Shown: positions 36,165 to 47,590 of the stretch, piece by piece
Layout: each line of letters starts with the position of its first letter
Position numbering within the stretch: position 1 is the first letter of the stretch
Assembly: GCA_020465985.1 (NCBI GenBank)
Contig: JAANYP010002964.1
Coordinates: 319,501 to 383,500, forward strand
Source of the DNA: Centrapalus pauciflorus
Lineage: Eukaryota; Streptophyta; Magnoliopsida; Asterales; Asteraceae
Length of the DNA: 64,000 bases
Reading direction: 5' to 3'
Notes under the pieces: model-generated
The model's database searches: none
The model's input: the letters and a program-made list of their open reading frames with translations, nothing else
Told to the model about the DNA's origin: nothing
Position numbers and translations under genes: made by a program

Positions 36165-36877
36165 ATCTGAAATTTTTAGTTAAAAAAAGTACAAAATTTA
36201 ATTTTGACAAAAAAAATAAAGTATAAGCGACGACTAAAATTTGAACTCCATGATACTTTTTAGACAAAAAACAATATTTCATAATTATTTCTCGGCTTAA
36301 AAGAAATACCCTTACAACTAAATAGATGATTCAACCATAATAACCTTAATTAATTCATAACACTTGCGAAAATACGGTTAAATTAAAAATTTTCATTCAA
36401 TACATATATACCAACATGATTCAACGCACTTTGTTTCATACTTCAACAAAGTGTGTCGAATCACGGATCAATGTTTACAACCAATAATATGATCCCAGAT
36501 CGTTGAATTTCCAAATATACATAACTTCAAAATTTAGAAAGTCTTCTATCAGTCTCCTTCCCCAAAAGTTGCACAACGTATCGTGTGTACCAAAAGTGGA
36601 GGCCCTACTAGTAGCCGTGAAGTACGTCAGTCACGAATGGTAGCCGGACAATTACCCTTATCCGTGCCTGAAAAGGATTAACAACTAAAGGTCAACAAAA
36701 TAGTGTTACTAATTGATATAACAGATTTAGTTGCTCAATATAGACTTAGAGCTAGTCCACGATATTTAGCTCAATTTGCTGACTTACAGATAGTCCATTG
36801 CTCAATTTGCTGACTTAGAGCTAGTCCCTTATACCATGGAATTCCTAGTGAGGTCGAATGAAACAATTTAATGAGCG
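36165..36877. other. Intergenic stretch without recognised content
   Basis: No gene or bounded element is seen. GAGCTAGTCC words recur around 36745 and 36815. Confidence 0.5.
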
Positions 36878-36885
36878 ATATGAAT

Positions 36886-37909
36886 TAGGGATGAGTAGGG
36901 GTGTAAATGAGTCGAGCTACTCGTGAGCTACTCGAGCTCGACTCGTTAAAAGCTCGAATTAAACGAGCTCGAGCCCGAGCTTCATATATCGAACTCGTGA
37001 GCCTAAACGAGCTTAAACGAGCCTATATTTAAATGAATTTTTAAATTAGTAAATACATAATATATATAGAATAAATAAATATAAATATATTAAAATAACA
37101 AGGTATATAAATAATATAAAAAGATTATTTAAAAATTAATTAAAAATTATAATATATAATAAACGAGTCCCCGAGCCGAGCTCGAGCTTGGAAAATTATT
37201 CACGAGTCGAGCTCGAGCTTTACATACAAAGCTCGAAACGAGCCGAGCTCGAGCCCGGTACTTTTAAATACATCCCTAGGGATGAGCTTGAGACTAGTAC
37301 CGTACCAACCCGTTCCGAATCCCGATTTCCCGACTCCCGAATTAGACGAAAATACGAAACCGAGTACCGTACCAAGTTGTGAAATTCGGGATCGGTACTA
37401 GTACCGTATTCGGTACACCGGTACTAGTCCCATTTGGTACCATTGTTCGATATACAACATATAATGCGTGACGTACAATGCTAAAAAAATTGTTAACACT
37501 TCTTATATCAATTAGTAACAATTTTTATAGTGTTATAAATGTTGAAATTAAAAATAAAACACAAAAAACCCTAAAGAAAAAAATTAGCAACGATTTTGTC
37601 TAACCGATGACAGTTTCATAAATGTTAAATGATTGTTTGCCAATAATGATGAATGAGAAATATGAATTTAAAATGAGTTTTGCATATATTTAGTAGTTAG
37701 GAAATGATATGGATTGAATTAAAAATTTTAAAAAACATGACCCAAATTAAACTAGTTCCGAATCCCGTTTTCCCAACTCCCGATTTAAGTCATATTTGGA
37801 TCCCGAGTACCGTACCATCTTCGACTAATCGGTACCCGTACCGGTACCGGGGCGGGTTCGGGACGGTACCGGTACGGGACGGGAAAAATGAGATTTTTGC
37901 TCATCTCTA
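36886..37909. mobile_element. hAT-like element (outer member of a nest)
   Basis: Ends TAGGGATGAGC (interrupted after 10 bases by the inner element) and (inverted) TAGAGATGAGC. Flanks ATATGAAT at 36878-36885 and 37910-37917 are identical 8-bp repeats. The interior has GGTACCGGTACGGG words as in 25087-25359, the same broad family. No coding capacity. Confidence 0.86.
36896..37278. mobile_element. hAT-like MITE (GAGCTCG-rich family), inner member of the nest
   Basis: A 383-bp element beginning TAGGGGTGTAAATGAGTCGAG and ending AAATACATCCCTA. It is flanked by identical GGGATGAG at 36888-36895 and 37279-37286; this duplicated site is itself the terminus of the outer element. It is full of GAGCTCGAGC words. 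Confidence 0.88.
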
Positions 37910-37963
37910 ATATGAATTAATAAGAATGCAAGCATGCCATATGATCCAAATATAATCTTCATT

Positions 37964-37968
<5 letters not shown>

Positions 37969-38059
<91 letters not shown>
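37969..38059. repeat. (AT)n microsatellite, about 90 bp
   Basis: An uninterrupted AT run. The long tyrosine-isoleucine ORFs over it on both strands are artefacts. Confidence 0.97.
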
Positions 38060-38062
<3 letters not shown>

Positions 38063-38099
38063 CTGTACCATACAAGTGTGAACAAGAAGAGACATCAAT

Positions 38100-39380
38100 C
38101 AACTCTCCAAGATTATAATCTACGACATTTTCCTACATGCGATGTACATTATGAAATGTTAATACTAGTACTCACAATGATCGTAAGGTTAGTTCAGTTC
38201 GTTAAGATGAGTTGAATAGTCAACCCAAACTACGCTGTCTTCAAATAACTTTGACCGATACGATCACCTAACCAATATAAATAGGTTGATTATAATTTCA
38301 GTCGTTATCCATTTTCCTGAACGTCTTATACCCCATCGTTGTTATGTAAATCATCTCATTAAGTTATCCAATGAAAAATAAAGTTTCTAGGTTGGACATC
38401 CATCGACCCACCTTGGATCCATACGAAATTGTGGTCCAAGATTACCTCAAGTTCGGACGCAACACAATTGAAGTTCGGACCAATTAACACACCTGAAGTT
38501 GGGACCGTAGGTCATCCGAAGTTCGGACCACGGGTCATCCAAAGTTCGGATCTTATCCTTTAGGGCTTGGACCATAAATAAGTTCAAAGTTTGGTCCAAG
38601 GCCCAGGTCTACACCATCCGAAGTTTGGATCCTCACATCCAAAGTTCGAATCATAGGGGCCATCCGAAGTTCAATACTTAGAGAAATTTTTGACATGAAT
38701 TGCAAGTGACTCACTGAGTCAATTCGGCTCTGCACTGCAGTCCCTACGGGTTTAATACCCATAACCACCAACACTCAGAAGCTATAAATGACAAATGTTG
38801 GAAACTTTTACCAAACCTATATGGCTATATGTATCATTTTAACTCATTTTTAACACCAAAAACATCTTTTAATTATTCAAAGCTTGTATGGTTCATAAAA
38901 ACCCTAACTTGGGTTTTTGAGTTCAAGCCAAATACATCTCATAAATCTTACATATAATGACCTTAAATGACATTATAAACATCAAATACAAATCTCCTTG
39001 GAGATTTAAATCATTTGAATGAGTTCCCAACAAAAACCATTTGAATGATCTTGAAAAACCACCATAGAAGCTTCCAAAAGCTCTTATTTGTCTTCACAGA
39101 AATCCAAAATTCTCGTTTTTGTTTGGTCTCAACTGGCTGTTTGAAAGAGAAGACACACACAACTATGTGTTGGTTTGTGTGGCATACGGTTTCAGTAAAA
39201 GAAATGGGACATGCTCTTTTCCTCTTTATCTACTTCTCCAACCCTTCTTTATTTGCATAAACATTCCTCTTCTATTTTCTTTTGTTTAAAAGTCTCATGA
39301 CAAACTTAAGACATATTTACATAAATTTATCAAGCATTTATTCATAAATTATAATTACAATTAATATTTGGGGCGTTACA
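38100..39380 (-). mobile_element. Partial Gypsy-type LTR, minus strand
   Basis: Read on the minus strand it starts TGTAACGCCCCAAATATTAA at 39380, the same type of start as the solo LTR at 6507. About 710-930 bp into it lies a tract of CCGAAGTTCGG words (38453-38672), at a comparable distance to the tract in the first LTR. The other end was not found and the copy is probably truncated near the AT microsatellite. Its ORFs are not convincing. Confidence 0.55.
38453..38672. repeat. CCGAAGTTCGG word tract
   Basis: About nine variants of CATCCGAAGTTCGGACC occur in 220 bp at irregular spacing, several nearly palindromic (GAAGTTC core). Decayed forms include CCAAAGTTCGAATC and CCGAAGTTTGGATC. Confidence 0.85.
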
Positions 39381-39723
39381 TTAAATTATGAATTTCATAT
39401 CATTTCTCGATAATAGAATTTCATAATCCACTCTCCGAAAAGTTCAATATTGTTTAGACAGACTAAAAAACTTAAAATATATATTCTTCTCAAATAAATA
39501 ACCTAAAATCATGCTAAAATTTTTGTTCAATTGATAATAAATGAAATTCTAAATTGATGACAACTGGATTAAAACATGTAACCTATAGTTCAAAATTTTA
39601 TTAATGTAACATTTTGACTTTCAAACATTAACCTCTTAAAAAACAAATAACACATTGCTTAGAGCTAGCTCTACTCATTTGGGGCACTACTTATTTACCT
39701 TGGAAAAAATTTCTCTCAAAGTG

Positions 39724-39768
<45 letters not shown>

Positions 39769-40858
39769 AATCTTTATTCGTGCATCAGTCACTCTTCTTT
39801 TCTCCCTGTTTTGTAAATGAAGCATTCTGTGATCATACTTTGTGTTCGATTCTATAGTCAATGCGCGTGAGACATAACTTCAATCAATTTTTTGTGTTTG
39901 ATATGGCTTTTTGTTTGCTTTTGTATTGAATTGATGTTCAATATTCATTTGTAGATTGCAGACTCATTTATTTACCAATTGGCAAATATCTTTCATGTTT
40001 AACACAATCATAGTAATAGATGAATAGTTATAAGAAATTGGGTACACCACTACAGAAAACACTTTCAACCCCTCAGGTTTCTTATAAATCTCCTTCGCGT
40101 TTATTTTAAAGAATGTCCCCTTGTTTCGTTTCACATGATTTCTTAGTTTAAATTGAGACTGTTTTCAACTGAAAGATATCACCCCTACTGTTTGATGAAA
40201 TACCTTTGTCAGTTTTAAGTTGAAATTACATGGTTCACAAGATCATTGAGCGGAGTGTGTTTGAAACATAGACTAAAAGAAACACACAGAGTGCACTAAT
40301 CCTTAGGTGTGTATTAGGCGATTGTTGGTATATCCACATGCGGCTGCAACGTAAGCCCTCAAGTGGTAACCAATTAGTTATTGTAATATTGAATACCTCC
40401 GGCCTTAAGGGTGTGCAGTAAGTGCGACCGCTCATGACCCCAAGTTTGATAGGGCCTCATCGGAAAATTGACCGGTGGCCGCAAAAAATGGTGAAAAGCT
40501 AAAGACTGCTTTAAGTTTAATCATTGAGTCTCATGTCATTTACAAAAAGAATATGTGAGTGTGGGGATGTATGATTAGTAAAAATAAACGTATAGCAATG
40601 CCTTTCAGATAAACATTGTTTTGAAATTAATTGTTTTGTTCAAGTCATATGAACGCGTCTTATATCATTATTTTAAATGTTTTTTTTATGTATATAGCAA
40701 TTGCTAGACTTCTAATACTTAATAATTTTTATATAAATTCAAAAAAATTTACATTTTAAGGGCATACTATGTAATTATCGTACAGGGCCACCAAAATTCA
40801 CGGGACGACCGTGTACCTGGTTATAGTTCTTTCTTTTTGTGTTACGAACTCAACTAGG
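39381..40858. other. Intergenic stretch with a (CT)n microsatellite
   Basis: A (CT)n run lies at 39726-39767, followed by a leader-like pyrimidine-rich sequence, but no coding exon was identified. CACTACAGAAAAC at 40048 resembles a CACTA transposon end without a partner. The segment 40230-40480 is less AT-rich than its surroundings and not recognised. Confidence 0.5.
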
Positions 40859-41183
40859 CCAAGTGTTGGCAGCGATTTAAGACAGAAGAAACATCAGAAA
40901 TATCCTAGTTGTTAGGACAAAATGTTACAGCGACACACCTTTGTTATTCACTTATTCATATAAATCAATCACCTAACCGAACCAACACACCTGTAAATGA
41001 ACCATCACACCTTTTCGGTTCATTAACTACCATATAACTAACTAAAAAACTACCATAATTCTACCAATAACTACCACATTTAAATATGGTCTAGCTTATA
41101 ATCTAACATTCCCTCCTAAGTAGACTTTAAACAAACATACAAGATGTGCAAGAAAGATACTGCACATCAAACAAATCTAAACT

Positions 41184-42085
41184 TCACTGCAGAAAACTTG
41201 TTGCTGCACCCAAACACACATCACTAGTTCTAGTTAGAACATAGTCACCAAACAACACCTTTACTATAGAGACTTTCATCCATAGACCCAAACACCATTC
41301 TGTTAATTCATTCAAAAGTTGATTTGAGTACCACCTTAATTTGTACTCCACTGCATCATTTATCACAGCACCTTCAATCAGCATCATAAACATGGTTTCC
41401 ACTTGTTTCTCCTCCTTCTCAATTACGAGATTTGCATTCTCTTCTTCATCCCGTTGCCTATCATCTTCTTTCTTTTTCTTGCAGAACTTCATCGTATGCC
41501 TAAACTTGTGACAATAATAACACTGCACCTCAGGCAACGGTTTCCTCCCACCCTTTTCTTTGGAATAATTTTCTCTTTTTAGAAGTTCCTTTGTCATGAT
41601 CATTACCACCAGGAACTTGTTCTCGTTCCTTTCCTTTGACAGAAACTTGGGTGCGAAAGGCTTGTTCTATTTGGACGTCATTAAATTGTTTTATACGGAG
41701 TTCGTGAGATTGAAGTGTACCCAACAAACTTTCAAGAGAAAGGGTAGCAAGATCTTTGGATTCTTCTATCGCCACCACGATATACTCGAATTTACGAGTC
41801 AGACTTCGCGGAATCTTCTCTATAATCATTTCGTCTTCAATATTTTCAACATTCAATCTTATTTGATTCAACAACCAAATTACATGATTTTAACAAGCTT
41901 CGATTGTTTCGTTTCTGATTCTTTCATTTTTAAGCCATCGAATTCACACCTTAGAGTTTGCAATCGAACTTCACCACGATATGTTTTATACAACATATCC
42001 CAAGCATCCTTTGATGACGTTGACGCAGATATTCGTTCAAAGATTGTTTGGTCTACTGCTTGATAGATAAGAAATAATGCCTTCT
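41184..42085 (-). pseudogene. Gag 3' part of the old Copia element
   Basis: Continues the gag frame interrupted at the insertion site. Pieces are 42085-41880, 41874-41530 (LLGTLQSHELRIKQ region) and 41609-41184, separated by two frameshifts. The last contains a zinc knuckle CYYCHKFRHTMKFC with C-X2-C-X4-H-X4-C spacing. A short protease-like remnant (KVLFGDYVL) follows before the LTR. Confidence 0.8.
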
Positions 42086-42187
42086 TGCTATAATGTGTGG
42101 AAACCCTTAATGGGTGTATTGCATTCATCTCATATAAATAGATTACATATTTACAATGGGGACCCCTACACTATACATTATTTAACA
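42086..42187 (-). repeat. Left LTR (3' LTR) of the young Copia element
   Basis: A 102-bp LTR with TG..CA ends, identical base for base to 47282-47383. The target duplication CTTCT is at 42081-42085. A G-rich polypurine tract (GAGGGGGGTG on the minus strand) abuts it at 42188. Confidence 0.92.
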
Positions 42188-42860
42188 CACCCCCCTCAGT
42201 CGCAGCTGGAGGAGGACTAATGCTAAGACTGGACTTAAATTGTAAAAACAGCTGTGTAGGAAGACCTTTAGTAAATATATCTGCTAACTGATGAAAGGAA
42301 GGCACATGCGACACACGCACTTGCCCCAAAGCAATACGTTCTCTTACAAAGTGTAAGTCAATTTCCACATGTTTGGTTCGTTGATGCTGTACTGGGTTAT
42401 TAGCTAAATACATGGCACTTACATTATCACAAAAAACAACTGTGGCACGTGAAAGAGGTAGATGTAACTCAATCAAAAGATTACAAAGCCAGGCAGATTC
42501 GGCAACAACGTTAGCAATACCACGATATTCAGCTTCGGCACTTGAACGGGACACAACATGTTGGCGTTTAGAGGACCAAGACACAAGATTGTCACCCAGG
42601 AAGATGCAGAACCCAGAGGTGGACCGGCGTGTTTCAGGACAACCGGCCCAATCAACGTCAGTGTAACAGACCAAACGATTGACTGAGGATGGGCGGAGAA
42701 AAAGACCATGAGTAAGGGTACCCTTCACATAACGAAGAATGCGTTTGAGGGCATTCAGATGTGGTTGGCGAGGATGGTTGGCGAGGATCGTGCATATACA
42801 GACATATTTGCTGTACAGCATATGCGATTTCCGGACGAGTGATCGTGAGGTACTATAACG
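42171..42860 (-). pseudogene. RNase H end of the young Copia polyprotein
   Basis: After a stop at 42855-42853 the reading continues out of frame until a 13-bp tandem duplication (42763-42775 and 42776-42788, GGTTGGCGAGGAT on the + strand). Beyond it the frame ending at 42171 encodes ALKRILRYVKGTL, VCYTDVDWAGC, RSSAEAEYRGIA and ADIFTKGLP, a complete-looking RNase H with its usual Copia C-terminus. Confidence 0.88.
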
Positions 42861-44530
42861 CACCTGCAAGGCTCCTATAGAGCGTCGGATCATCAACTGG
42901 TTTGCCAGAGGAGGGTAGTTTGGACTTTGTCTCAGCCGGTGATGAGCAAGGATGACAAGTGTCCATGCCAGCACGAGAAATGATTTCTTGGGCAAAAACT
43001 GATTGAGACAGAAAAAGGCCCGAAGAAGAGCGTATAGCGGAGACCCCTAGAAAGAAGGACAGAGCGCCAAGGTCAGTCATTTTGAACTCAGATGACAGAC
43101 GAGAGATGACATGATTGACCAGAGATTGGGAGGAAGCTGTCAGAATGATATCATCTACATATAGAAGTAGGTAGATTGTATCACGACTATGATGATAAAC
43201 AAAGAGAGAACTGTCAGATTTACTTGAATGGAAGCCGAGAGAAGTAATGAAGACAGCGAATCGATGAAACCAAGCACGGGGAGCCTGTTTGAGACCGTAC
43301 AAGGCTTTTCGAAGGCGACAGACATGCTGTGGGAAGGAGGAATGAACATAGCCAGGTGGTTGTTTCATATAGACTTCCTCCGATAACTCGCCATTGAGAA
43401 AGGCATTTTTAACATCAAGCTGATGAATCGGCCAGTTTAGGGAGAGAGCAATGCTTAGGACCATTCGGACAGTAACTGGTTTGACAACCGGGCTGAAAGT
43501 TTCGTCATAGTCAAAACCAGGCATTTGAGAAAAACCTTGAGCCACCAGACGGCCCTTGTAACGCTCAAGGCGACCCTGACTGTCGAACTTGTGGCGATAT
43601 AACCAACGACAGCCAACAATGTTGACTTTTGGTGGAGGGGGGACAAGATCCCACGTGTGATTGGAGAGAAGGGCAGACATTTCAGCGTCCATGGCTGCCT
43701 TCCAATTTGGATCACGAATCGCTTGAGCAGAAGACTTGGGAATTGGGGAGAGAGAGTCAACTGCGGAAAGATTGAAGATGTGACGAGGTTTGAGACTGCC
43801 GGTGCGTGAGCGAGTCGTCATGGGATGGGTGGAGGTCGGGTCCTGATGAGGGGGAGAAGTGGTGGCTACAGGAGCAGGTTGCACAGAGGTAGTGTGCGGA
43901 GAGTGAGGAGCATCAGACGATTGTGGTTGGGTATCGACTGTAGGCGCATCATTATTTGTGATGGGCATGTCACTCGAGGGAGGCGAGGGAGAAGGAGGAG
44001 AAGAGGGAGTGGGTGATGAGGATGCAGTGTGGTCATTTGTCATCAAAGAGGGTGTGGTGACATCATCCGAGAACACATCATACTCAGAGGGAGAGGGTGG
44101 TGTATTAAATGAGGCATAGGGAAAGTGATCTTCATCAAAGATCACATGGCGAGAGATAATAATACGATGAGTGATGAGGTCATAGCATCGATGACCCCGA
44201 TGACAAGGAGAAGGGCCGAGGTAGACACAAGCAGTGGAGCGAGGGGAGAGCTTGTTTGGAGCCGTAGAAGATAGGTTTGGATAACAGAGACACCCAAAAA
44301 CACGTAGGTGTGTGAAATCTGGGAAAGTGTCGTACAAGACCTCACATGGGGTTTTTGAAGCCAGAGTGGTAGTAGGAAGGATGTTCAGAAGATGAACAGA
44401 CATGGTGAGTGCTTCAACCCAGAATTTAGTTGGGAGGGAGGCTTGAAAGAGAAGTGTGCGGACCACATTATTGATGGTGTGAATGGCTCGTTCAGCTTTG
44501 CCATTTTGTTGAGAAGTGTAGGGACACGAG
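42853..44530 (-). pseudogene. Integrase C-terminal part and reverse transcriptase of the young Copia
   Basis: The frame 44466-42853 (537 codons) starts in the integrase core, passes a proline- and serine-rich linker, and encodes RT with the block HQLDVKNAFLNGELSEEVYM, then ALYGLKQAPRAWF and the active-site LLLYVDDI. It ends at an in-frame stop at 42855-42853 before RNase H. The RT domain itself looks undamaged. Confidence 0.9.
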
Positions 44531-44762
44531 AAGCGAACTTGGATGCCATGTTTTTTTGGAAAAATTCAAGTAATTTGTTGTTGTTAAATTCACGGCCGTT
44601 GTCACACTGAAATGATTGTATATCGGTTTTAAACTGATTTACAACATAGGCGCGGAAATTACAAAAAACTTGAAACACATCAGATTTAGCACGCAAAGGA
44701 AACACCCATAAGAAATGAGAGTAATCATCCAAAAACAATATATAATATTTAAAACCACTCAA
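44385..44762 (-). pseudogene. Integrase core fragment of the young Copia, frameshifted at both ends
   Basis: Contains YILFLDDYSHFLWVFPL and QCDNGREF, the first two acidic catalytic positions of the integrase core. The frame is lost at a run of seven T (+ strand 44551-44557), where an extra base shifts it. Upstream it is out of frame with gag-protease because of an indel near 44793-44800. Confidence 0.87.
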
Positions 44763-46447
44763 ACTGGATACAGGAGATGTCCATAAGTCTGAATGATCAG
44801 TTCAAAAGTACGTGAGGTCTCTGTTAAAGACTTTGAAAAAGACAAACGACAATGTTTACCAAGTTGACAAGCATGACACGTAGGTAACATTGTATTGGAA
44901 CAAGAAATAAAGTTACGAGAACGTAAAAAATTAAAGATAGTAGTGCCCGGATGACCAAGACGACGATGCCACACATGAGGAGACACAGCAACCATAGCGG
45001 TGGCAGATGGCATGGAATGTAGAGAAGGCTGTAGAACGGGGTAGAGATCACCAGTACTGTCAGAGCGATGAAGAAGACGCCCTGTATTAAGATCCTTTAT
45101 GGAGAAACCAAAGGGATCAAAGTCAACAGAAACCCAGTTATCAATAGTAAACTTACGCACGGAAATGAGATTTTTAACCATTTGATCAGATACAAGAACA
45201 TTTTTCAGTGCCAAGTGATTTTGTGATAATGGAAGAAATGTATCTCCAATGCAAGAAACCGGGAGTAAAGCACCATTACCAACCATGATTACTTTTGATT
45301 TACCACAAGGTTTAAGAGAAAGTAAGTTACCTTGGTTGAATGACATGTGTGAGCTTGCACCTGTGTCCATGTAGTAGTTGTTATCCTGATGCTGTTGAGG
45401 CGGCTGGACAGACATTGAACTGAAGAGAGCTGCCAGATCGGTGAACTGAGGCGGAGCTGCATGGGCAGGAGACACTGAAGGCGGTGCTGCATATAGAGCA
45501 GATGGAGTATGAGACCCGGCATGAGTTGGTGTGGACGACACCTGCTGTCGAAGATGACTGCCATGGTGAGATGCCTGAGCTTGCTGATGGAGTGCATTCT
45601 GAAGAAGCTGAAGAAGTTGATTGTTGAAGGCCGGAGGAGCACTTGATTGACCTGTAACAGAAGTAGTGCCGTTAAAAGACCCCCCTCCCGTGTTACCCTT
45701 AGATGCAACCCGTCCCGTGTTTCTGTTTCCCCGATTATTTTTATTTTTACCTTTGCCATTATTATTAGTGCTAGACGAGGAATAAAGGGCAGTGGTAAGG
45801 GAAGGTGGGGTTTCAAGGGTAGGTTCGGGTTGGTCTTCACGTGATTCATGCAAAAGTAACATGTTTTTGGCTTCAAGAAAAGAGGGAAAAGGTTTGGTGT
45901 GTGTGATGACATCAATTAAACTTTGATAGGATGAGGGTAAATTCTGTAAAATTTGCAAAACAAGATCCTGATCAGTAATTTTAGTGTCAACATCAGCAAG
46001 GGAGTCAGCAATATCTTTTAATGTGTGACAGTAATCAGTGATAGAAAGAGCACCCTTTTTGGTGTTTCGAAAGAGTGTTTGAAGTTGGAGGCTGCGAGAT
46101 AATTTATTATTTAAGAAATGAGCATCCAACGCTTCCCAAAGGTCGTGTGCAGTGCAGTTATCTTTGGTGATGAGGTTAAGGAGATTTGGTTCACATGTAG
46201 AGTAAAACCATGATTTAATACGAGAATCAATGGCCTCCCAATCCTCAACACTTGTTGGTTGAGATTTCCCAGTAATATGACCCATGACTTTTGACCCTTT
46301 ACACACATCAGTAAAAATACGACGCCACAATTTATAGCGAGACCCATCAGTTGTTAATTTGAAACTGAACTGAGGGTAGACAATACCGATAGCAAAAACA
46401 AGTTGTGAAGCAGTTGGGTTGGTTGTTGGTGGAATATTTCCAGTCAT
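44759..46447 (-). pseudogene. Gag-protease-integrase N-terminal ORF of the young Copia
   Basis: ATG at 46447 (MTGNIPPTTNPTAS). Gag (UBN2-type) spans about residues 20-220 (YKLWRRIF, WFYSTCEPNLL). A low-complexity Asn/Gly and Gln/Ser/Pro region (about 230-370) follows in which no CCHC zinc knuckle is visible. The protease motif YYMDTGASSHM keeps the catalytic D-T-G. The GAG-pre-integrase region has H-X4-H (HRRLGH) and CHAC. The frame is lost near 44795. Confidence 0.9.
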
Positions 46448-46469
46448 GACTAATAATAATAGATGCAAA

Positions 46470-47281
46470 ATAAAAATTAAAAAATAACCGGAAAAATAAA
46501 AATAGGAACGTGCTCACAAAGGGTTTTGCGAGAGAGGCGATTGTAGCGGCGGGGTGGCAGTAGGCAGTGGACAGCAGGGATGGTGGTGGAGACGGTAGCA
46601 GCAGGTCCGCAAGGCAGTAGCAGCGGCACAGAGGGCGACTCAGGCGGCGCAGGCGGTTGCCGGCGCGGAGGTCCTTCAGTCGCAGGCGCAGGCGGCGCAG
46701 GGCGGTGGCTGGCGCGAAGATGGTCCAGAAAACGCCTTAGGGTTAGGAGTGGTGCGGCTGATGGTCGGCTCCCCTAGGGTTTGAGGAGCGGCGGTCGTAA
46801 GGCAAGGGAGGAGGCGCGGCTGCTGCAGCGAACGGCTGAGGCGCACGGAAGCCGGAGCGGCGCTGGTGGAGGGGTTCGGCCAAGTGAGCGACTGCTAGGG
46901 GTGTTCAGCGGCGGCGCAAAATGACAGAACCGGCGACGGCTAGGGCTTCATATCGACAGCGACAGAACCGAGGTGGCTAGGACTTTAGATCGACGGTGAC
47001 AGAACTAGGGTTTCAGGTCGACGACGGTGGTGCAGGAGCAGACGCAGCGACCGGCGGTGGTGCAGGAGCAGACGCAGCGACCGGAAGGCAGAAGAACTAG
47101 GGTTACAGTGCGGCGGCTGAAGGAGGCTGTGACCGGAAAGCAGCGGCGCAGAAAGATGATAGCGGCGGTAGCAATGCTGTGGGCGGAAGCGATGGCGACG
47201 GCCAAGAGAGGCGGCCGGAGGTCAGGGGACCGGAAAAATAACAACCTAATACTTTTAGGATTAGGGTTAGGCTTGATACCA
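46470..47281 (-). promoter_or_regulatory. GC-rich leader of the young Copia element
   Basis: The untranslated region between the 5' LTR and the gag ATG is about 835 bp and strikingly GC-rich for this window. It includes a perfect 30-bp tandem repeat (47025-47054 and 47055-47084) and repeated CGGCGG/GCAGCAG words. Several CCCTAG/CTAGGG motifs recur. Open frames on both strands here have composition-driven sequences and no recognised domain. Confidence 0.75.
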
Positions 47282-47383
47282 TGCTATAATGTGTGGAAAC
47301 CCTTAATGGGTGTATTGCATTCATCTCATATAAATAGATTACATATTTACAATGGGGACCCCTACACTATACATTATTTAACA
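47282..47383 (-). repeat. Right LTR (5' LTR) of the young Copia element
   Basis: Identical to the left LTR. It is followed on the plus strand by CTTCT (47384-47388), the target duplication, and then by the interrupted gag of the old element. Confidence 0.92.
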
Positions 47384-47590
47384 CTTCTTATCTTTCTTCT
47401 TGTTCTCCTTCAATTCACCCAATTGTTGTGTTGTTAAACCTGTCGGATTTTCAGGCACACCATTCTCCACCGCATTCCGCAGATCCTGCGCTTCATACAA
47501 GACCTTCATTTGGATGCTCCAGTGATGGTAATTCTTCCCATTCAATTTTGGAAGAAGTGGCTGTAACATATTGTCAGTTTGTGATGCCAT
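47384..47590 (-). pseudogene. Gag 5' part of the old Copia element
   Basis: ATG at 47590 opens MASQTDNMLQPLLPKLNGKN, with the WSIQMKVLYEAQDL block typical of Copia gag. The frame runs into the young element's duplication and LTR at 47388. Its continuation is at 42085 downwards. Confidence 0.85.

Larger units (their letters stand above)
42086..47383 (-). mobile_element. Young Copia retrotransposon with minimal 102-bp LTRs
   Basis: A 5298-bp element inserted in the gag of the older Copia element. The LTRs are identical and the 5-bp duplication CTTCT (42081-42085, 47384-47388) is perfect. Beside the right LTR, on the minus strand, TGGTATCA is the start of the initiator-tRNA primer-binding site. 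Domain order is gag, protease, integrase, RT, RNase H (Copia type; lineage perhaps Ale/Retrofit-like). The LTR is unusually short and the roughly 835-bp leader is GC-rich. Several frame breaks make this copy non-autonomous. Confidence 0.95.

Noticed and set aside
43825..44016. Arginine/glycine-rich + strand ORF
   Set aside because: Antisense shadow of the Ser/Pro-rich linker in the Copia polyprotein.
46580..47437. GC-rich ORFs (65 and 136 codons) as host genes
   Set aside because: They lie in the Copia leader and cross the LTR; no recognisable domain.
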